A stretch of 60,000 nt of DNA from Brucella tritici (lineage in GTDB: Bacteria > Pseudomonadota > Alphaproteobacteria > Rhizobiales > Rhizobiaceae): contig NZ_WBWA01000028.1 of NCBI RefSeq assembly GCF_008932295.1, positions 1-60,000 on the forward strand. Direction: 5' to 3'. The notes beneath the pieces were generated by a model. The model was not told where the DNA came from, did no database searches, and was given only the letters and a program-made list of their open reading frames with translations. Made by a program: the position numbers and the translations under genes. Below, in pieces: positions 1 through 9,746 of this stretch (position 1 is the stretch's first letter; every line of letters starts with the position of its first letter).

Positions 1-537
1 GGATGCGGAAGGAAATAAGCAGTACCTCCAGTTTAGCCGGTTCGATCCTGTAGCAACCGCTATGGGATTAGTCGCGGACGTGGTGGAGATGTACCAGAAG
101 GACCCGGAAAGGGACTATTCGGACGTTGCCCTCGCTATCTCAATCGCCATGGCTAAGAACTTGGGGGAAAAGACGTTCCTCCAGAATATCAACTCAGCGG
201 TGAAGGCGTTTGACGATCCTGAAAAGTTCGGCCCCAAGTGGTTTGGAAGGACGGCAGGTTCCATGATTCCCGGAAGTTCCCTTCTTCGCGGTACCAACCC
301 TGACCCTTATATCCGTGAGGCAAGAGGCTTTGTGGATAGCATCATGTCAGGACTTCCGGGACTCAGTGAGAAACTTCCAAAAAGGTATACTTGGTTGGGT
401 GAGCCGGTGGAACGTCCGAATAGTCCCTTTCCGGGTCCTTCTGGTACATCTCCACCACGTCCGCGACTAATCCCATAGCGGTTGCTACAGGATCGAACCG
501 GCTAAACTGGAGGTACTGCTTATTTCCTTCCGCATCC
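1..537. repeat. Fold-back inverted repeat: two 127-bp arms with a 283-bp spacer
   Basis: Positions 1-127 are the exact reverse complement of 411-537 (paired positions sum to 538); base 128 no longer pairs with base 410. The left arm may continue beyond the window. Both arms encode the same part of the gp16-like internal virion protein, in opposite directions. The spacer 128-410 carries the next stretch of that gene in the plus direction only. Phage DNA therefore runs rightward up to 410 and then switches to its own complement, starting 283 bp back. This may be a real inverted duplication or a chimeric molecule at a contig end. Confidence 0.95.
2..478 (+). pseudogene. Duplicated, inverted fragment of the gp16-like internal virion gene
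   Basis: The plus-strand frame is open from the left window edge. Its first 42 codons repeat those of the minus-strand gene ending at 363, including SRFDPVATAMG and the run ending in RDYSDV. It then continues with about 94 residues (starting ALAISIAMAKNL) that should follow in the intact protein but are missing from the minus-strand copy. At 410/411 it enters the fold-back and reads about 22 unrelated residues to a stop. It shows the true sequence downstream of the break. It has no start of its own within the window. Confidence 0.8.
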
Positions 538-3275
538 GTAGAGACGAAAGAGTAAGGACGCCAGCCGGTCGCCATTAGCTCCTGCTTAAGTTTCTGGTCC
601 TTCGGACCCGCCCCGGTGATCGTACCATTCAAGGTCTGATGGGCCACGAAACTTGCAAAGAGAGAACCAATAGCCATCTGACCCATCGCATGTGCTTTCG
701 CCTCTGCGCCCATCTGCCCGGAAAGCATCTGGCGGTACTCTTTCTGTGCAAGGTTCAAACCGGGAGTCATCTTAATGCCATAGCGGAGAACATTGACCGG
801 CGTTTTCACGAACGGGAGGATAAGAGCCGTGATTGGGGCAGACTTGCGGAGATTCTGAATACCACGCCCAAGGGAGCCGCCAATCGTCGTAGCGTAATTG
901 AGGTCCTGCTGAAATGTCGTGGTCTGCGCTTCAAGTAGTGCCGTCTGGTCCAAGGCTTGTCCGCTTGCTGGATCGATGGCCTTGTTAAGGGACTTCTCGA
1001 TATACGCCTTGGTCTCCTGAGGATTAAGACCCTTCTCCACGGCTTTAACATACGCACGAGACTGCACGACCGAACGATAGCGGAGAAGCTTGAAGAACTC
1101 ATCTGCACCGCCGATTGTCCGCGTCGGAAGTCCAACGATGTTCTGCCACGTTGCGGATGTCCAAGCATTTTCCACCACGTCCCACACACTGTTAACCGGC
1201 TTCCAATTCAGTGCGTCGGCTGCAATCCCGGTGGAGGACGAATTGAAATACTCGGAGTTGTGAGGCGTAAGTATGGAGTCACCCCGCCGGAAAGCTTCCA
1301 ATGCGGACTTAAGGCCGTCACCAATGGACGAAACCATATAGGTATACTCCCGCATGGCCTGTCTGGAGATGCTGGAAAGTTCTGCCTTCTTGGCGGCATC
1401 CTTCGTGACAAGCTGGAGGGCGGCAGACCCAAATATCTTTTCCGTAGGCCGTCCAACCAGCATCATAGCGTTGGTCGTCATGTTAACCAGATGGGTAGGC
1501 CACATCCACAGGAGTCCATTCGTCATATAGAACGTGGACTTGTCCATGACCCGCTCCAGCCAGTTCCGATTAGCCAGCATCCGAAGCTTGGCGGGGTCTC
1601 CCCCTGCCTTCTCCATGACGATTGCAAGCTTATCGTCCGGTATGTTGCGGAGTCCCGCTAGGTCCTCTGCCGTGTTGCGGAACTCACTCCTTGCCCGTCG
1701 CAGTGATCTACCACTATTGGAAAGGATGGATTCCACCGATGCCATGACATCCACCGCCGCCGTGATGCGCTTCTTAAGGGCCTGATTAGCCGCTGCGGCA
1801 TTCCCATCAAACTCTTCTAACGCACCATTGCGGATACGTGATGCCAATGCGTCCGCATCCTGAAACATCTTATTGGAGATGCGCATCCCGGCCTCCATGA
1901 AGGGGACCATCTCCTTAGCTTTCTCACCAACCTCTGCAAGCTGACCAAGGATCAATGCGGGATCTTCGTTGAAGTTTCTGCCCAGTTCATCCGCCAAGTT
2001 CTTGACGCTGGAGTCCTTCAAAACGTCCCCGCCCTTGGCAATGTCATAACGGGGCTTCAAAACATCCGCTGTCTGGCGGATTAAGCTCATGGTATCTTCC
2101 GTACCCGATAGCTTCTGCCACGGTAGGGATACCCCTTGGTTGAACTTATGTCCTGCCTCCATGGCGGCTTCCTTGGAGCCGTATTGTTGGAGAGCTTTTG
2201 CGTCATCTTCCTGACCCTTGAGGATAGACGCCAAGTCGTCGTCGCTGATCCCTTCCGACTGGATTACCTTGGGTGGTTCTGCCTCGGTCGGAATCGCTAC
2301 CTCACCATCTGGTCCTCGTGGTTTGGAAGAGCCAGATATTACTTTGTCTGTGACTTCTTCTTCTGTTGCTCCTGCCGCCTTTGGGCTTCCTCCAACATCC
2401 GTTCCCGCTGCCTGCGTTGCTGCTGCTGGATTATCAGTACCGTTAGAAGTCCCGTTGTCGCTGCGCTCAAGTGGCATCTCCTTCTGTGTCTGTTCGATAT
2501 TCAGACCAAACTCATCTTGCTGACCTACTACCGTGCGGTCCTTCGTGGCGGCATCGTGGTAGTTCTTGTATTCGCCCTCAGGATTAGCCAGCTTCGCAAT
2601 TTCCTTGTCGGCTGCTACCTGATCGCCTGCCCGGAGGAACTTAATGGCCTTCACCGCGCCCATGAGGGCGAAGTCCGCACCGATGGATTCGAGGGCATTC
2701 TTAAAGCGGCCCTCGGCGGCGCTATCGTCTGGTTTGGCTGCGAGGTATTCCGTAACGGGGTTCTGGAGGTCCGGGAACGTCTCGACCAAGTTTGAAAGAC
2801 GCTCCTCATGCGGGTCCAGAACGACCGCACCGGCTGTTGCTCCTCGTGCTACCTCAAAGCCTGCCTGAGCGGCCTTGCCTCCAGCCTGAAACCACTTGGC
2901 GGCTTTCACTGGGGCCATGACCTTGCCAGCACCAATAAGGCCGGTGACGATCTGGGAGACGCCCATCGTGAGCGAATTAGCCATACTGTCGTCGGCAAGT
3001 TCCTTGGATCGTTGCTCAAATTGCTTACGGAAGTTGGACTTATCCTCCTCGGCGGGTTCACCAAAGATGAAGTCCTTCGTTTCCAAGCCTGCCTTCGCGA
3101 TGCCTGCACCGGCTGACTTCCACATGTCCACGCCGCGCTGCCACCAAGATTTGTCTTCTGGCTGCTGTTCGGGGGTCGCTACTGCCTCCCCCTGTGGGAT
3201 GTCCTCAGAAGGTGCGGCAACGTCCTCCCCATCAAGCTCTTGAAGAGCCTGATTAAAGAGTTCATCATTTTCCAT
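363..3275 (-). CDS. gp16-like internal virion protein, C-terminus replaced by fold-back
   Basis: The 970-codon frame is the last of the internal virion genes, in the position of T7 gene 16, whose product helps form the DNA-ejection conduit across the cell envelope. The N-terminal 350 residues are charged and low-complexity. The middle and C-terminal parts hold hydrophobic or amphipathic stretches such as those around GLLWMWPTHLVNM. The genuine sequence ends near base 411; the last 16 residues come from the inverted spacer, so the product as encoded is truncated and altered. No transglycosylase motif was seen at its N-terminus, unlike T7 gp16; that activity seems to lie in the neighbour ending at 3291. 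Role by position and size, moderate certainty. Confidence 0.75.
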   Translation of the reverse strand: MENDELFNQALQELDGEDVAAPSEDIPQGEAVATPEQQPEDKSWWQRGVDMWKSAGAGIAKAGLETKDFIFGEPAEEDKSNFRKQFEQRSKELADDSMANSLTMGVSQIVTGLIGAGKVMAPVKAAKWFQAGGKAAQAGFEVARGATAGAVVLDPHEERLSNLVETFPDLQNPVTEYLAAKPDDSAAEGRFKNALESIGADFALMGAVKAIKFLRAGDQVAADKEIAKLANPEGEYKNYHDAATKDRTVVGQQDEFGLNIEQTQKEMPLERSDNGTSNGTDNPAAATQAAGTDVGGSPKAAGATEEEVTDKVISGSSKPRGPDGEVAIPTEAEPPKVIQSEGISDDDLASILKGQEDDAKALQQYGSKEAAMEAGHKFNQGVSLPWQKLSGTEDTMSLIRQTADVLKPRYDIAKGGDVLKDSSVKNLADELGRNFNEDPALILGQLAEVGEKAKEMVPFMEAGMRISNKMFQDADALASRIRNGALEEFDGNAAAANQALKKRITAAVDVMASVESILSNSGRSLRRARSEFRNTAEDLAGLRNIPDDKLAIVMEKAGGDPAKLRMLANRNWLERVMDKSTFYMTNGLLWMWPTHLVNMTTNAMMLVGRPTEKIFGSAALQLVTKDAAKKAELSSISRQAMREYTYMVSSIGDGLKSALEAFRRGDSILTPHNSEYFNSSSTGIAADALNWKPVNSVWDVVENAWTSATWQNIVGLPTRTIGGADEFFKLLRYRSVVQSRAYVKAVEKGLNPQETKAYIEKSLNKAIDPASGQALDQTALLEAQTTTFQQDLNYATTIGGSLGRGIQNLRKSAPITALILPFVKTPVNVLRYGIKMTPGLNLAQKEYRQMLSGQMGAEAKAHAMGQMAIGSLFASFVAHQTLNGTITGAGPKDQKLKQELMATGWRPYSFVSTDAEGNKQYLQFSRFDPVATAMGLVADVVEMYQKDPERDYSDVPPAHPTKYTFLEVSH

Positions 3276-3290
3276 ATTGTTTCCTTAGGT

Positions 3291-5777
3291 CTATCCGGCA
3301 GAGTTCTTAGAACGTACTGCATTGAGGGCCTGCTTTACGCCTGCCGTAGAACTACCCGTTCTCTGGCCTCTATATGCTCCACGGCCTGACGCCTTGGGGA
3401 TAGATGCCCACTCAAGGGCAAGGTTGTTCATGAATTGATCGTCCGACATCGCGCCGGATAGCCACCGCTTGAGACCTCTCCGCTCAAGGAGGCGGATGGC
3501 AATACGATCCTGCAACTTCGGGGTAAACTTCATGTCGTCCGTAAGACCGAGTTCCCGCTTAACATCGCGCAACGTGGTTCTAACAACCTGATAACGTCCG
3601 ACTGCTGATGAGTTATGCCTATTATCAGGATGGCGTAGCATCTGTGTCTGGAGCTTATCGATGTCACCAAGCGTCATTCCTACAAGGTTAACGCTGCCAC
3701 CAGTGTATCGACCGTAACCCAGAGTCTCATTGTATCCTTCCCCTCTGTCGGTCCCCTCGGTCTTACCAAAGAGATTAAGGAGCGGGGCTACAGGGACGTT
3801 AGAAGCCGTAAGGCGTTCCAACTTTGGGGGGTCTTGGAAGAGGGTTGTCAGTTTGTCCTTGGATTCCTGAGACACCGCCTTTGCTGGATCATCCTCAAGA
3901 ATCTTCTGGACACGCTGATTGACTAGGCTCTCCGCATCCTCAAACGATATGCCCCGCTTCTCTGCAAGTTTCGTGATGGCGTCATTCCTCGCCTTGTTCT
4001 CTACGGCCTGTCCAAGAGGGGAGGTAGCCTTTGCAGCGCCACGGTATTCGTCACCGTTGGAGAACTCTTCCTTGTCGGGAGTACCGAATACATATTGGCC
4101 CACATCGTCTATGACCTGGGGGATATACGAGAAGATTCCGCCATCCGGTTCCCGCTGTGCCTGTTGAACCGGGGGAGTGGCTGGTGTCTGTGGTGTTGCG
4201 GATGATTGCTCTTGCTCTTGCGCCTGCTTCTCCAGTTTCTCGCGGTCACTATCGGAGACATACATTTTCTGGTCGCCCGAACCGTTAGGATCGGCTACGA
4301 GACGGCCCTTAATGATTTCGCCAATTTCCCGGATGGCTTTTTCGCGCTCTATGATACCGGCCTTGGGGTTTTCGGATTCCCACTTCAAGACCATCATGCG
4401 AAAATCGCCGTCTGCCTCCATACCTTCCTCTGTCAATTCCCTTGCACCGTTGAAGTCCAGTGGTCCGGTAGAAGTGCTATTAAGGATGAACTTCTGGTAC
4501 TGTTTAAAGGTTGCGGAAGAGAATACACCATCGTCCTGAGAAGCTTTCCTAACAGTATCAACCGTGGAATAGGCTTTCTGGAGAGTTTCGGCTTTTAGAA
4601 TGATGCCCTTTTCCTGTGCTTCAAGGACGACATCTTTCCCACCGCCAGCATAAATCTTGGACATGACCTCAAGGATAGCCTTCGGGTCCTCTTCAACGTC
4701 CATATCGCCGTACTCTTTCTTATACTTGGCGATCTTCATGCGGGCCATACCATCGCGACGGGAAAGCTTGACGATAAGGTCTTCGGGAACTTCCTCACCG
4801 TTGGCCATCAAGGCTACGGCTTCGGACCAATATTCCTCATGCTGCTTCTTATCGGCACGTTCCTGTGCAACCCCCTCGGTTGTCGCTTGGGAGGCCAGTT
4901 TGTTCTCAATGCGCTCACGAGACTGTGCGATCCTTCCGCGAACATCTGGATCATAGGAAAGAGGCTTGTCCCGGCCCGGAAGGTTCTTGTCCAGCAATGA
5001 CAGTATGGTGTCATCCCGCGAAGTCTCGGCTTGAAGGAGGATCGTGTCCACCATCATCTTGTCGTATGCTACGGGGTCCTCGCCCTTGGATAGGGCTTCC
5101 TGTCGAAGCTCCATTGTCCGATTCCAGACGGAATCATAGTCAATGTGTCCTGTCGCCTTCCCGTCATCCACCGCCCTGAGGAGGTTGTCCGTAATGAGCG
5201 AGCCGGAAGTTGCCCTTGCGTCCTCCACAATGCGGTTGTTTCGATCCCGCATAAAGGTGTCCATGCCACCCATTGCGAGGCGTTCCAGATGGGGAGCAAG
5301 TCCCTTGAGCGTATCGGGGTCTTGTTCTGCCCCTACGTTCTCCTTCATCCACTGGGAAGCCCACGCGGAGTAGCTTGTGCTGTCGGCGGAATTGCGTCCT
5401 TCCCACTGCTGGTAATCCAGATTGAACTTGTCTTGTAGCTTGAGACCGGCAAGCTCGCCCTGTGAGCGCTTGTACCACTCCATATAGGAACGGCTTGACG
5501 ATGCAGGAATAAGACCCTGACGCACCGCCTCGGCGTAGGATACTTGGTTGTTTCGGTGGAAGTCCGTAATGGCGCGGGCCTTATCGGCCTCTTCGGTTTC
5601 CTGCTTACGGACGGCCATAAAGGAGCTAAGTCCTTGGTCAAATGCTGCTAGACCATTTGCGAGGTCTGCAAGAGAGTTCCGCCCCGGATCGGCAGGCCGC
5701 ACGTAGGTACTTACGGGGGCTGCTACTGGGCGAATCTCGGAAGGTCCTGAGACCTCCCGAACTTGTGATCTTGCCAC
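3291..5777 (-). CDS. gp15-like internal virion protein with C-terminal GH104-type muramidase domain
   Basis: This 828-residue protein lies between the gp14-like and gp16-like genes, the place of T7 gp15, but is longer. Most of it is helical and charged. The last 150 residues resemble lambda R-type transglycosylases (GH104): an EGTDRGEGYNETLGYG segment bearing the likely catalytic Glu, then a histidine-rich stretch (RHPDNRHN) followed by SSAVGRYQVV, comparable to the AxGRYQ motif of that family, and a final QDRIAIRLLERRG helix. The domain would open peptidoglycan locally during DNA ejection. In T7 the murein-cleaving domain sits on gp16, so its place here is a rearrangement. Domain call by motif only. 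Confidence 0.75.
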   Translation of the reverse strand: MARSQVREVSGPSEIRPVAAPVSTYVRPADPGRNSLADLANGLAAFDQGLSSFMAVRKQETEEADKARAITDFHRNNQVSYAEAVRQGLIPASSSRSYMEWYKRSQGELAGLKLQDKFNLDYQQWEGRNSADSTSYSAWASQWMKENVGAEQDPDTLKGLAPHLERLAMGGMDTFMRDRNNRIVEDARATSGSLITDNLLRAVDDGKATGHIDYDSVWNRTMELRQEALSKGEDPVAYDKMMVDTILLQAETSRDDTILSLLDKNLPGRDKPLSYDPDVRGRIAQSRERIENKLASQATTEGVAQERADKKQHEEYWSEAVALMANGEEVPEDLIVKLSRRDGMARMKIAKYKKEYGDMDVEEDPKAILEVMSKIYAGGGKDVVLEAQEKGIILKAETLQKAYSTVDTVRKASQDDGVFSSATFKQYQKFILNSTSTGPLDFNGARELTEEGMEADGDFRMMVLKWESENPKAGIIEREKAIREIGEIIKGRLVADPNGSGDQKMYVSDSDREKLEKQAQEQEQSSATPQTPATPPVQQAQREPDGGIFSYIPQVIDDVGQYVFGTPDKEEFSNGDEYRGAAKATSPLGQAVENKARNDAITKLAEKRGISFEDAESLVNQRVQKILEDDPAKAVSQESKDKLTTLFQDPPKLERLTASNVPVAPLLNLFGKTEGTDRGEGYNETLGYGRYTGGSVNLVGMTLGDIDKLQTQMLRHPDNRHNSSAVGRYQVVRTTLRDVKRELGLTDDMKFTPKLQDRIAIRLLERRGLKRWLSGAMSDDQFMNNLALEWASIPKASGRGAYRGQRTGSSTAGVKQALNAVRSKNSAG

Positions 5778-5787
5778 TTACGGGTCC

Positions 5788-6285
5788 TTATTTAGCTTTC
5801 GCGTAGGCGTCCATCGCTCCACCGATGCCTTGTAGGGCATAGCCTAGAGGGTTCGGCGAGGTCGGCCTTTGGACGGAATTGATGCGGTTCTGAATATTGG
5901 TATTCGTCGCTTCCATCTCGTGGCTTAGCTGCGCTACGGTATTCATATGGTTGGTTTCGTCGGCTACTTTCTTCATGCCAACCTTGCGGTTGATCCCGGC
6001 GAGGATGTTATCCAAGGAGATACCCGATACACCGGCATTAGCGGCTGAAACCTCGGCCTCGGCCTTAACTTCGGCCCCTTCGATCTCATTAAGGTGCTGG
6101 CGCTGGACATTAGCGTCCTGCTCTTGGATCATTCTGACCTGGAGTTGGTTCTGCTCGTCGCGGCCCGATGCAAGCGCATTGACGTAATTCTGCTGCCATT
6201 GCTCTGCCCGAAGGTCATAATCTGCCTGTGCTGACATGAAGGAGACCACAGACGTTGCTACCGCTACGGCGGCTGAAACGCACAT
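5788..6285 (-). CDS. gp14-like internal virion protein
   Basis: The protein has 165 residues. It opens with MCVSAAVAVATSVVSFMSAQ, a hydrophobic helix preceded by Met-Cys, as in T7 gp14 and its relatives. The remainder is Gln- and Glu-rich predicted helix (QNQLQVRMIQEQDANVQRQH), consistent with an ejectosome pore-forming component. It overlaps the gp13-like gene upstream by one base and precedes the gp15-like gene by 9 bp, so it is one transcription unit with them. Assigned from position, the N-terminal signature and composition. Confidence 0.75.
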   Translation of the reverse strand: MCVSAAVAVATSVVSFMSAQADYDLRAEQWQQNYVNALASGRDEQNQLQVRMIQEQDANVQRQHLNEIEGAEVKAEAEVSAANAGVSGISLDNILAGINRKVGMKKVADETNHMNTVAQLSHEMEATNTNIQNRINSVQRPTSPNPLGYALQGIGGAMDAYAKAK

Positions 6286-6743
6286 TACTGTCTCCTCGTA
6301 TAGAGTTTGAATGGGAGGCCGAACGGCCCGGAGCTTTCCTCACGTATGAAGGAGAAGCCTAGCCATTCTAGCCAACGATGATGCTTGGTGTTCCGACTAT
6401 CGGAGAGGGCGCGGAGTGTCGGGAATAGGGATTGCATCTCTTCCAGATACTTCAATGCCTCCTTGTGGAGTGACACGGCCAATCTCTCGGCGGTATCTGT
6501 CGCAAACATCCAAATGTTCCCAACCTCTGGTTCCCAAGGATCGACTCCGAAGGCCAGTAAGACCTCATTGTCTTTCCCTATGGCCACCTTTCCGTAGGCT
6601 GCGCTATCATAGACGTAAGATAGATGTTCGGGGATGTCCGTTGTGCCTGTCCCGGCGTACCACTCCTTGAGGTCTGCCAGTCGGATGTCATCCATTGCCT
6701 GCTCGATACGTCTACGGGATACTTCCTCAAAAACGTACCTCAT
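6285..6743 (-). CDS. gp13-like protein, GNAT-fold internal virion/assembly protein
   Basis: These 152 residues lie between tail tubular protein B and the gp14-like gene, as gene 13 does in T7. The sequence has the look of a degenerate GNAT acetyltransferase: a central VGNIWMFATDTAERL strand-helix and a C-terminal RNTKHHRWLEWLGFSF segment typical of the fold's end. Phage gp13-type proteins share this fold without proven acetyltransferase activity and are needed for virion morphogenesis. The start codon overlaps the stop of the upstream gene (ATGA). Fold assignment is from pattern resemblance. Confidence 0.7.
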   Translation of the reverse strand: MRYVFEEVSRRRIEQAMDDIRLADLKEWYAGTGTTDIPEHLSYVYDSAAYGKVAIGKDNEVLLAFGVDPWEPEVGNIWMFATDTAERLAVSLHKEALKYLEEMQSLFPTLRALSDSRNTKHHRWLEWLGFSFIREESSGPFGLPFKLYTRRQ

Positions 6744-9127
6744 CGTCCAGCCTTGACGGTAAGCTCATACGTGTACTTCATGGCGGTCCAGATAGCCGGA
6801 AACGGGGTCTTATTGACCAGTTCGATAACGGCATCCTCTGCCACTGAGTTGACGTTAGCTGTGAAACTTCCTGTCGTAACCGGAACGTCCTGATTCATGA
6901 TGGTTGCGTCACCAAGGATACGTCCGGTGAAAGTCTGTGAGACCTTCGAACCGTCCCGCCGATGATACACGATGTCATATTCCACGGTGTCTTTGTGGGA
7001 GACGGAAACGCGGTAGATGAGGAGCTTGTCATGGATAATCGGCTGGTCTGCCCTGTCTCGTGCAAACAAGCGGGTATCCTTGCGCCGGGCAACAGGGATC
7101 GAACCGAAGAAGAACTTGCGGCTAGGGCTGTCAGTCGGGACGCGGATGGTCCGAGCGTCTACCCACGTATATCCTAACTGTCTGCCCCGCTGAGAGAACT
7201 CCGCTACATCCTCGCGTTCGAAGCAAGAGAAATAAGACCTCTTGGCATCGTCCACGTTATAAGGGAGGGTCAGAGTGAAATAGCCCGCCTCATTGTAAAC
7301 GGCCCCTGCTTCACTGACACGGTGGTCTAACCTGAGAGGAAATTTCTCATTAGGCTCATCCCCTTCCGCGTCCAACTGGACCACTTCAAGGGTGCATATG
7401 CCGTCCCACTGGAAGAGGAAGTAGGCGACCGATCCCATAATGGTTGCCCAAAGAATCTTACGGGGCGCGGGGAAGGACCACTTATTCCAAGCGGATTGTA
7501 CTCGGTCTGCACCCTGATTGTATGACTGGTAGAGATAAGCCATGTTCGGCTTGTTCGTGGTCAGGCATAGGATTTTCCCAGTAGCTTGACCTGAGGCAAT
7601 CGTTCGGAACTTTCCATCAAGTAGCTTCGGAACGTGGGCCGAAACGACGATTTCACCCTGAGGAACGCCGCCCTTAAAGAATACCTCGGTGACTACGCCC
7701 CACCGCCCCACGGTTGTCCCGAAAAGAAGAGACGAAAGGCCAATCGGCTTCGGCGGGTACTCGCCGTCATATTCATAGTTGGCCAGCGGCAGGACCTCAG
7801 TGGTCTTTTCCTTCAAGGATTCCTGTCCCGTATCCAAATATGTCTGCTGGAGGTTTCCCCAAAACTGGAGCTTCCCTCCCGCTACGACACCATGCTCAAT
7901 GAGGGTGGAAGAACCGTTCGAGGCGTCATAATCAATCGGGGCTGTGTCAAGGTTCGTCTGTGCGGTATCCGGGAAGAATACATAGCCGTTTCTAGCTCTG
8001 GACAGGATGGCGTTGAACTCGGAAACTGCCGCAAGTCTCCCCGCGATGAACTGTAGGCTCTTGATCGGGTATCCCACAAAGGAGGGGTCCTTAGAGGTTG
8101 ACTTACCGTCCCCCGCCAAGCGCTTGCCCCATGTTGCTGCGCGAACACGGAACTGGTTGAGGCCCACAAGTTCAATGAGATGAGGCATAGTCGAGGGCTC
8201 AATATCGGTAATCGTATTCGGAGCCGCCACCTCTACCCACTTTCCGGTGTTAACCCCGCCCGAATACTGGAGGTAGTAACGTTCGGAATCCGCTGAGCCG
8301 TCCGGTGCTATGGAAACCTGATAACCGTTGACGCACTTCGTAGGAAGGTTAGTGATGGTCTTAACGCTGTCCCGGAAAGAGACGAAATAGGTATCGCCTA
8401 CACCATCCGAAGTCTCAATGTCGAACTCCAGGTGTCCGCCTTGTATAACCAGAGTGCTGCCGTACCGATTAACAGAAAACCCGCCGCCGCCATCATTTGC
8501 AATAGCTGGAAAGACAGTCGTTATTAGTGCAACCCGAAACTGTTCCGCCAAATAGTCCGTAGTTATGAACTGTGCGTTCTTCGACTCACTGTTATCTGGT
8601 GTGGTAAAAGATGCTGTATAGCCCCTACCGTTGACGTAAATATTGAGCGTATACGTGATGAGGTATCCACCGGCCTTAATGTAAGCTACCGCTTGGTTTG
8701 GCCTACCGGGGGTTGTAATACCGCTCATGGATACTACACGCTGCCTATTGAGAAGGAACGTTGTGTCTCCTACCGTGACCGCTTGGAAAGCCTTGCGGGC
8801 TGGTCCGCTCTGCGCGAGATAGTTACCAATGTCTCCCGATACCGCCGCCTCTTGTCCGGTGACACGGTTGAAGATGCGAAGGCTTCCACCTTCAATGATG
8901 ATATTATACTGCTCATCTCCAGACCGAACCATCTCATGGACATAAGGCTCGTCGTAGGTAGCCGCAAAGGCCGCTCTTACGGTCGATCCCATCCGGCTTA
9001 CTGCTCCCAGAAGAACCTCATTAAGACAATTCTCTTGGTCCTCACAGCTTGCTGTACCTCTGGCGATTTCAGACTGTTGGCTGATACCTTGGATGAGGCT
9101 GGTATGGGTCTGTGAGTCAGTCGCCAT
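6740..9127 (-). CDS. Tail tubular protein B (T7 gp12-like nozzle protein)
   Basis: The 795-residue protein follows tail tubular A and matches T7 gp12 in length and position. It begins MATDSQTHTSLIQGISQQS, the typical start of this family (short polar leader, then the IQGISQQ motif). The body is beta-rich with many Gly and aromatic residues, as expected for the nozzle of the short tail. The start codon sits in TAATG overlapping the upstream stop, indicating coupled translation. The assignment is firm because N-terminal motif, length and neighbours agree. Confidence 0.9.
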   Translation of the reverse strand: MATDSQTHTSLIQGISQQSEIARGTASCEDQENCLNEVLLGAVSRMGSTVRAAFAATYDEPYVHEMVRSGDEQYNIIIEGGSLRIFNRVTGQEAAVSGDIGNYLAQSGPARKAFQAVTVGDTTFLLNRQRVVSMSGITTPGRPNQAVAYIKAGGYLITYTLNIYVNGRGYTASFTTPDNSESKNAQFITTDYLAEQFRVALITTVFPAIANDGGGGFSVNRYGSTLVIQGGHLEFDIETSDGVGDTYFVSFRDSVKTITNLPTKCVNGYQVSIAPDGSADSERYYLQYSGGVNTGKWVEVAAPNTITDIEPSTMPHLIELVGLNQFRVRAATWGKRLAGDGKSTSKDPSFVGYPIKSLQFIAGRLAAVSEFNAILSRARNGYVFFPDTAQTNLDTAPIDYDASNGSSTLIEHGVVAGGKLQFWGNLQQTYLDTGQESLKEKTTEVLPLANYEYDGEYPPKPIGLSSLLFGTTVGRWGVVTEVFFKGGVPQGEIVVSAHVPKLLDGKFRTIASGQATGKILCLTTNKPNMAYLYQSYNQGADRVQSAWNKWSFPAPRKILWATIMGSVAYFLFQWDGICTLEVVQLDAEGDEPNEKFPLRLDHRVSEAGAVYNEAGYFTLTLPYNVDDAKRSYFSCFEREDVAEFSQRGRQLGYTWVDARTIRVPTDSPSRKFFFGSIPVARRKDTRLFARDRADQPIIHDKLLIYRVSVSHKDTVEYDIVYHRRDGSKVSQTFTGRILGDATIMNQDVPVTTGSFTANVNSVAEDAVIELVNKTPFPAIWTAMKYTYELTVKAGR

Positions 9128-9720
9128 TACCTGTTACCTCGAAGTCTCTTAAAGTGGGGATTGTGTCTACGTAGTCCGCCCTTCCGTAGGCGTCTGTCGT
9201 ACTGCTTAAGGCTGCGCTCTGCCGCTTCGATGTCCTTAGCGGTCACCCTCAAGCCTGCATTGCCGGGGTTCTCGGAGTTTGCAAACCTCATGGCCGCATT
9301 AAGGGCGATTAGCCACCGTGCGGGCTGTGGGAGGTCTGCGAATGGGCGAGCCAATACCGCCTCAACAAATACCTCGGAGTTGAACCGTAGGGAGTCATTG
9401 GACGCATCGTAAAGTCTGTTGCTCTTTTCCTGAATGTCCATCCATGCGGACGGTCCTGTTGGTTGGAAGGAAAGGATGTTATCGGGGAGGAATATTTCCC
9501 CTGAGGAGTTCGGGGAAAGTCTTAGGTTGCGGCTGGTACAGAAGTTATATCCATCCGACTGTAACCGGATGCTCTCCTCTGCCAGCATCTCCTTAGCCTT
9601 CTGTGCGCTAGGCTTGGAGTTCGGCCCGAAGGTGATAACGGTTTCCTCACCGGCATTGTGCAGGATGATGTTCACCGCATCTAGTTCGGTAATCCTGCGC
9701 GGGGCCTCAAGTGATGCCAT
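9127..9720 (-). CDS. Tail tubular protein A (T7 gp11-like gatekeeper)
   Basis: The protein has 197 residues and is the first gene after the capsid gene and hairpin. It starts with a motif characteristic of the gp11 family (ITELDAVNIILHNAGEETV), followed by a helical segment (AQKAKEMLAEESIRLQSDGYNF) and the conserved LPDNILSFQPTG strand. The protein forms the ring between portal and nozzle in podoviruses. It overlaps the gp12-like gene by one base. Assigned by motif, size and gene order. Confidence 0.9.
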   Translation of the reverse strand: MASLEAPRRITELDAVNIILHNAGEETVITFGPNSKPSAQKAKEMLAEESIRLQSDGYNFCTSRNLRLSPNSSGEIFLPDNILSFQPTGPSAWMDIQEKSNRLYDASNDSLRFNSEVFVEAVLARPFADLPQPARWLIALNAAMRFANSENPGNAGLRVTAKDIEAAERSLKQYDRRLRKGGLRRHNPHFKRLRGNR

Positions 9721-9746
9721 TGTGTCCTACTCCATATTGAAGGGGA

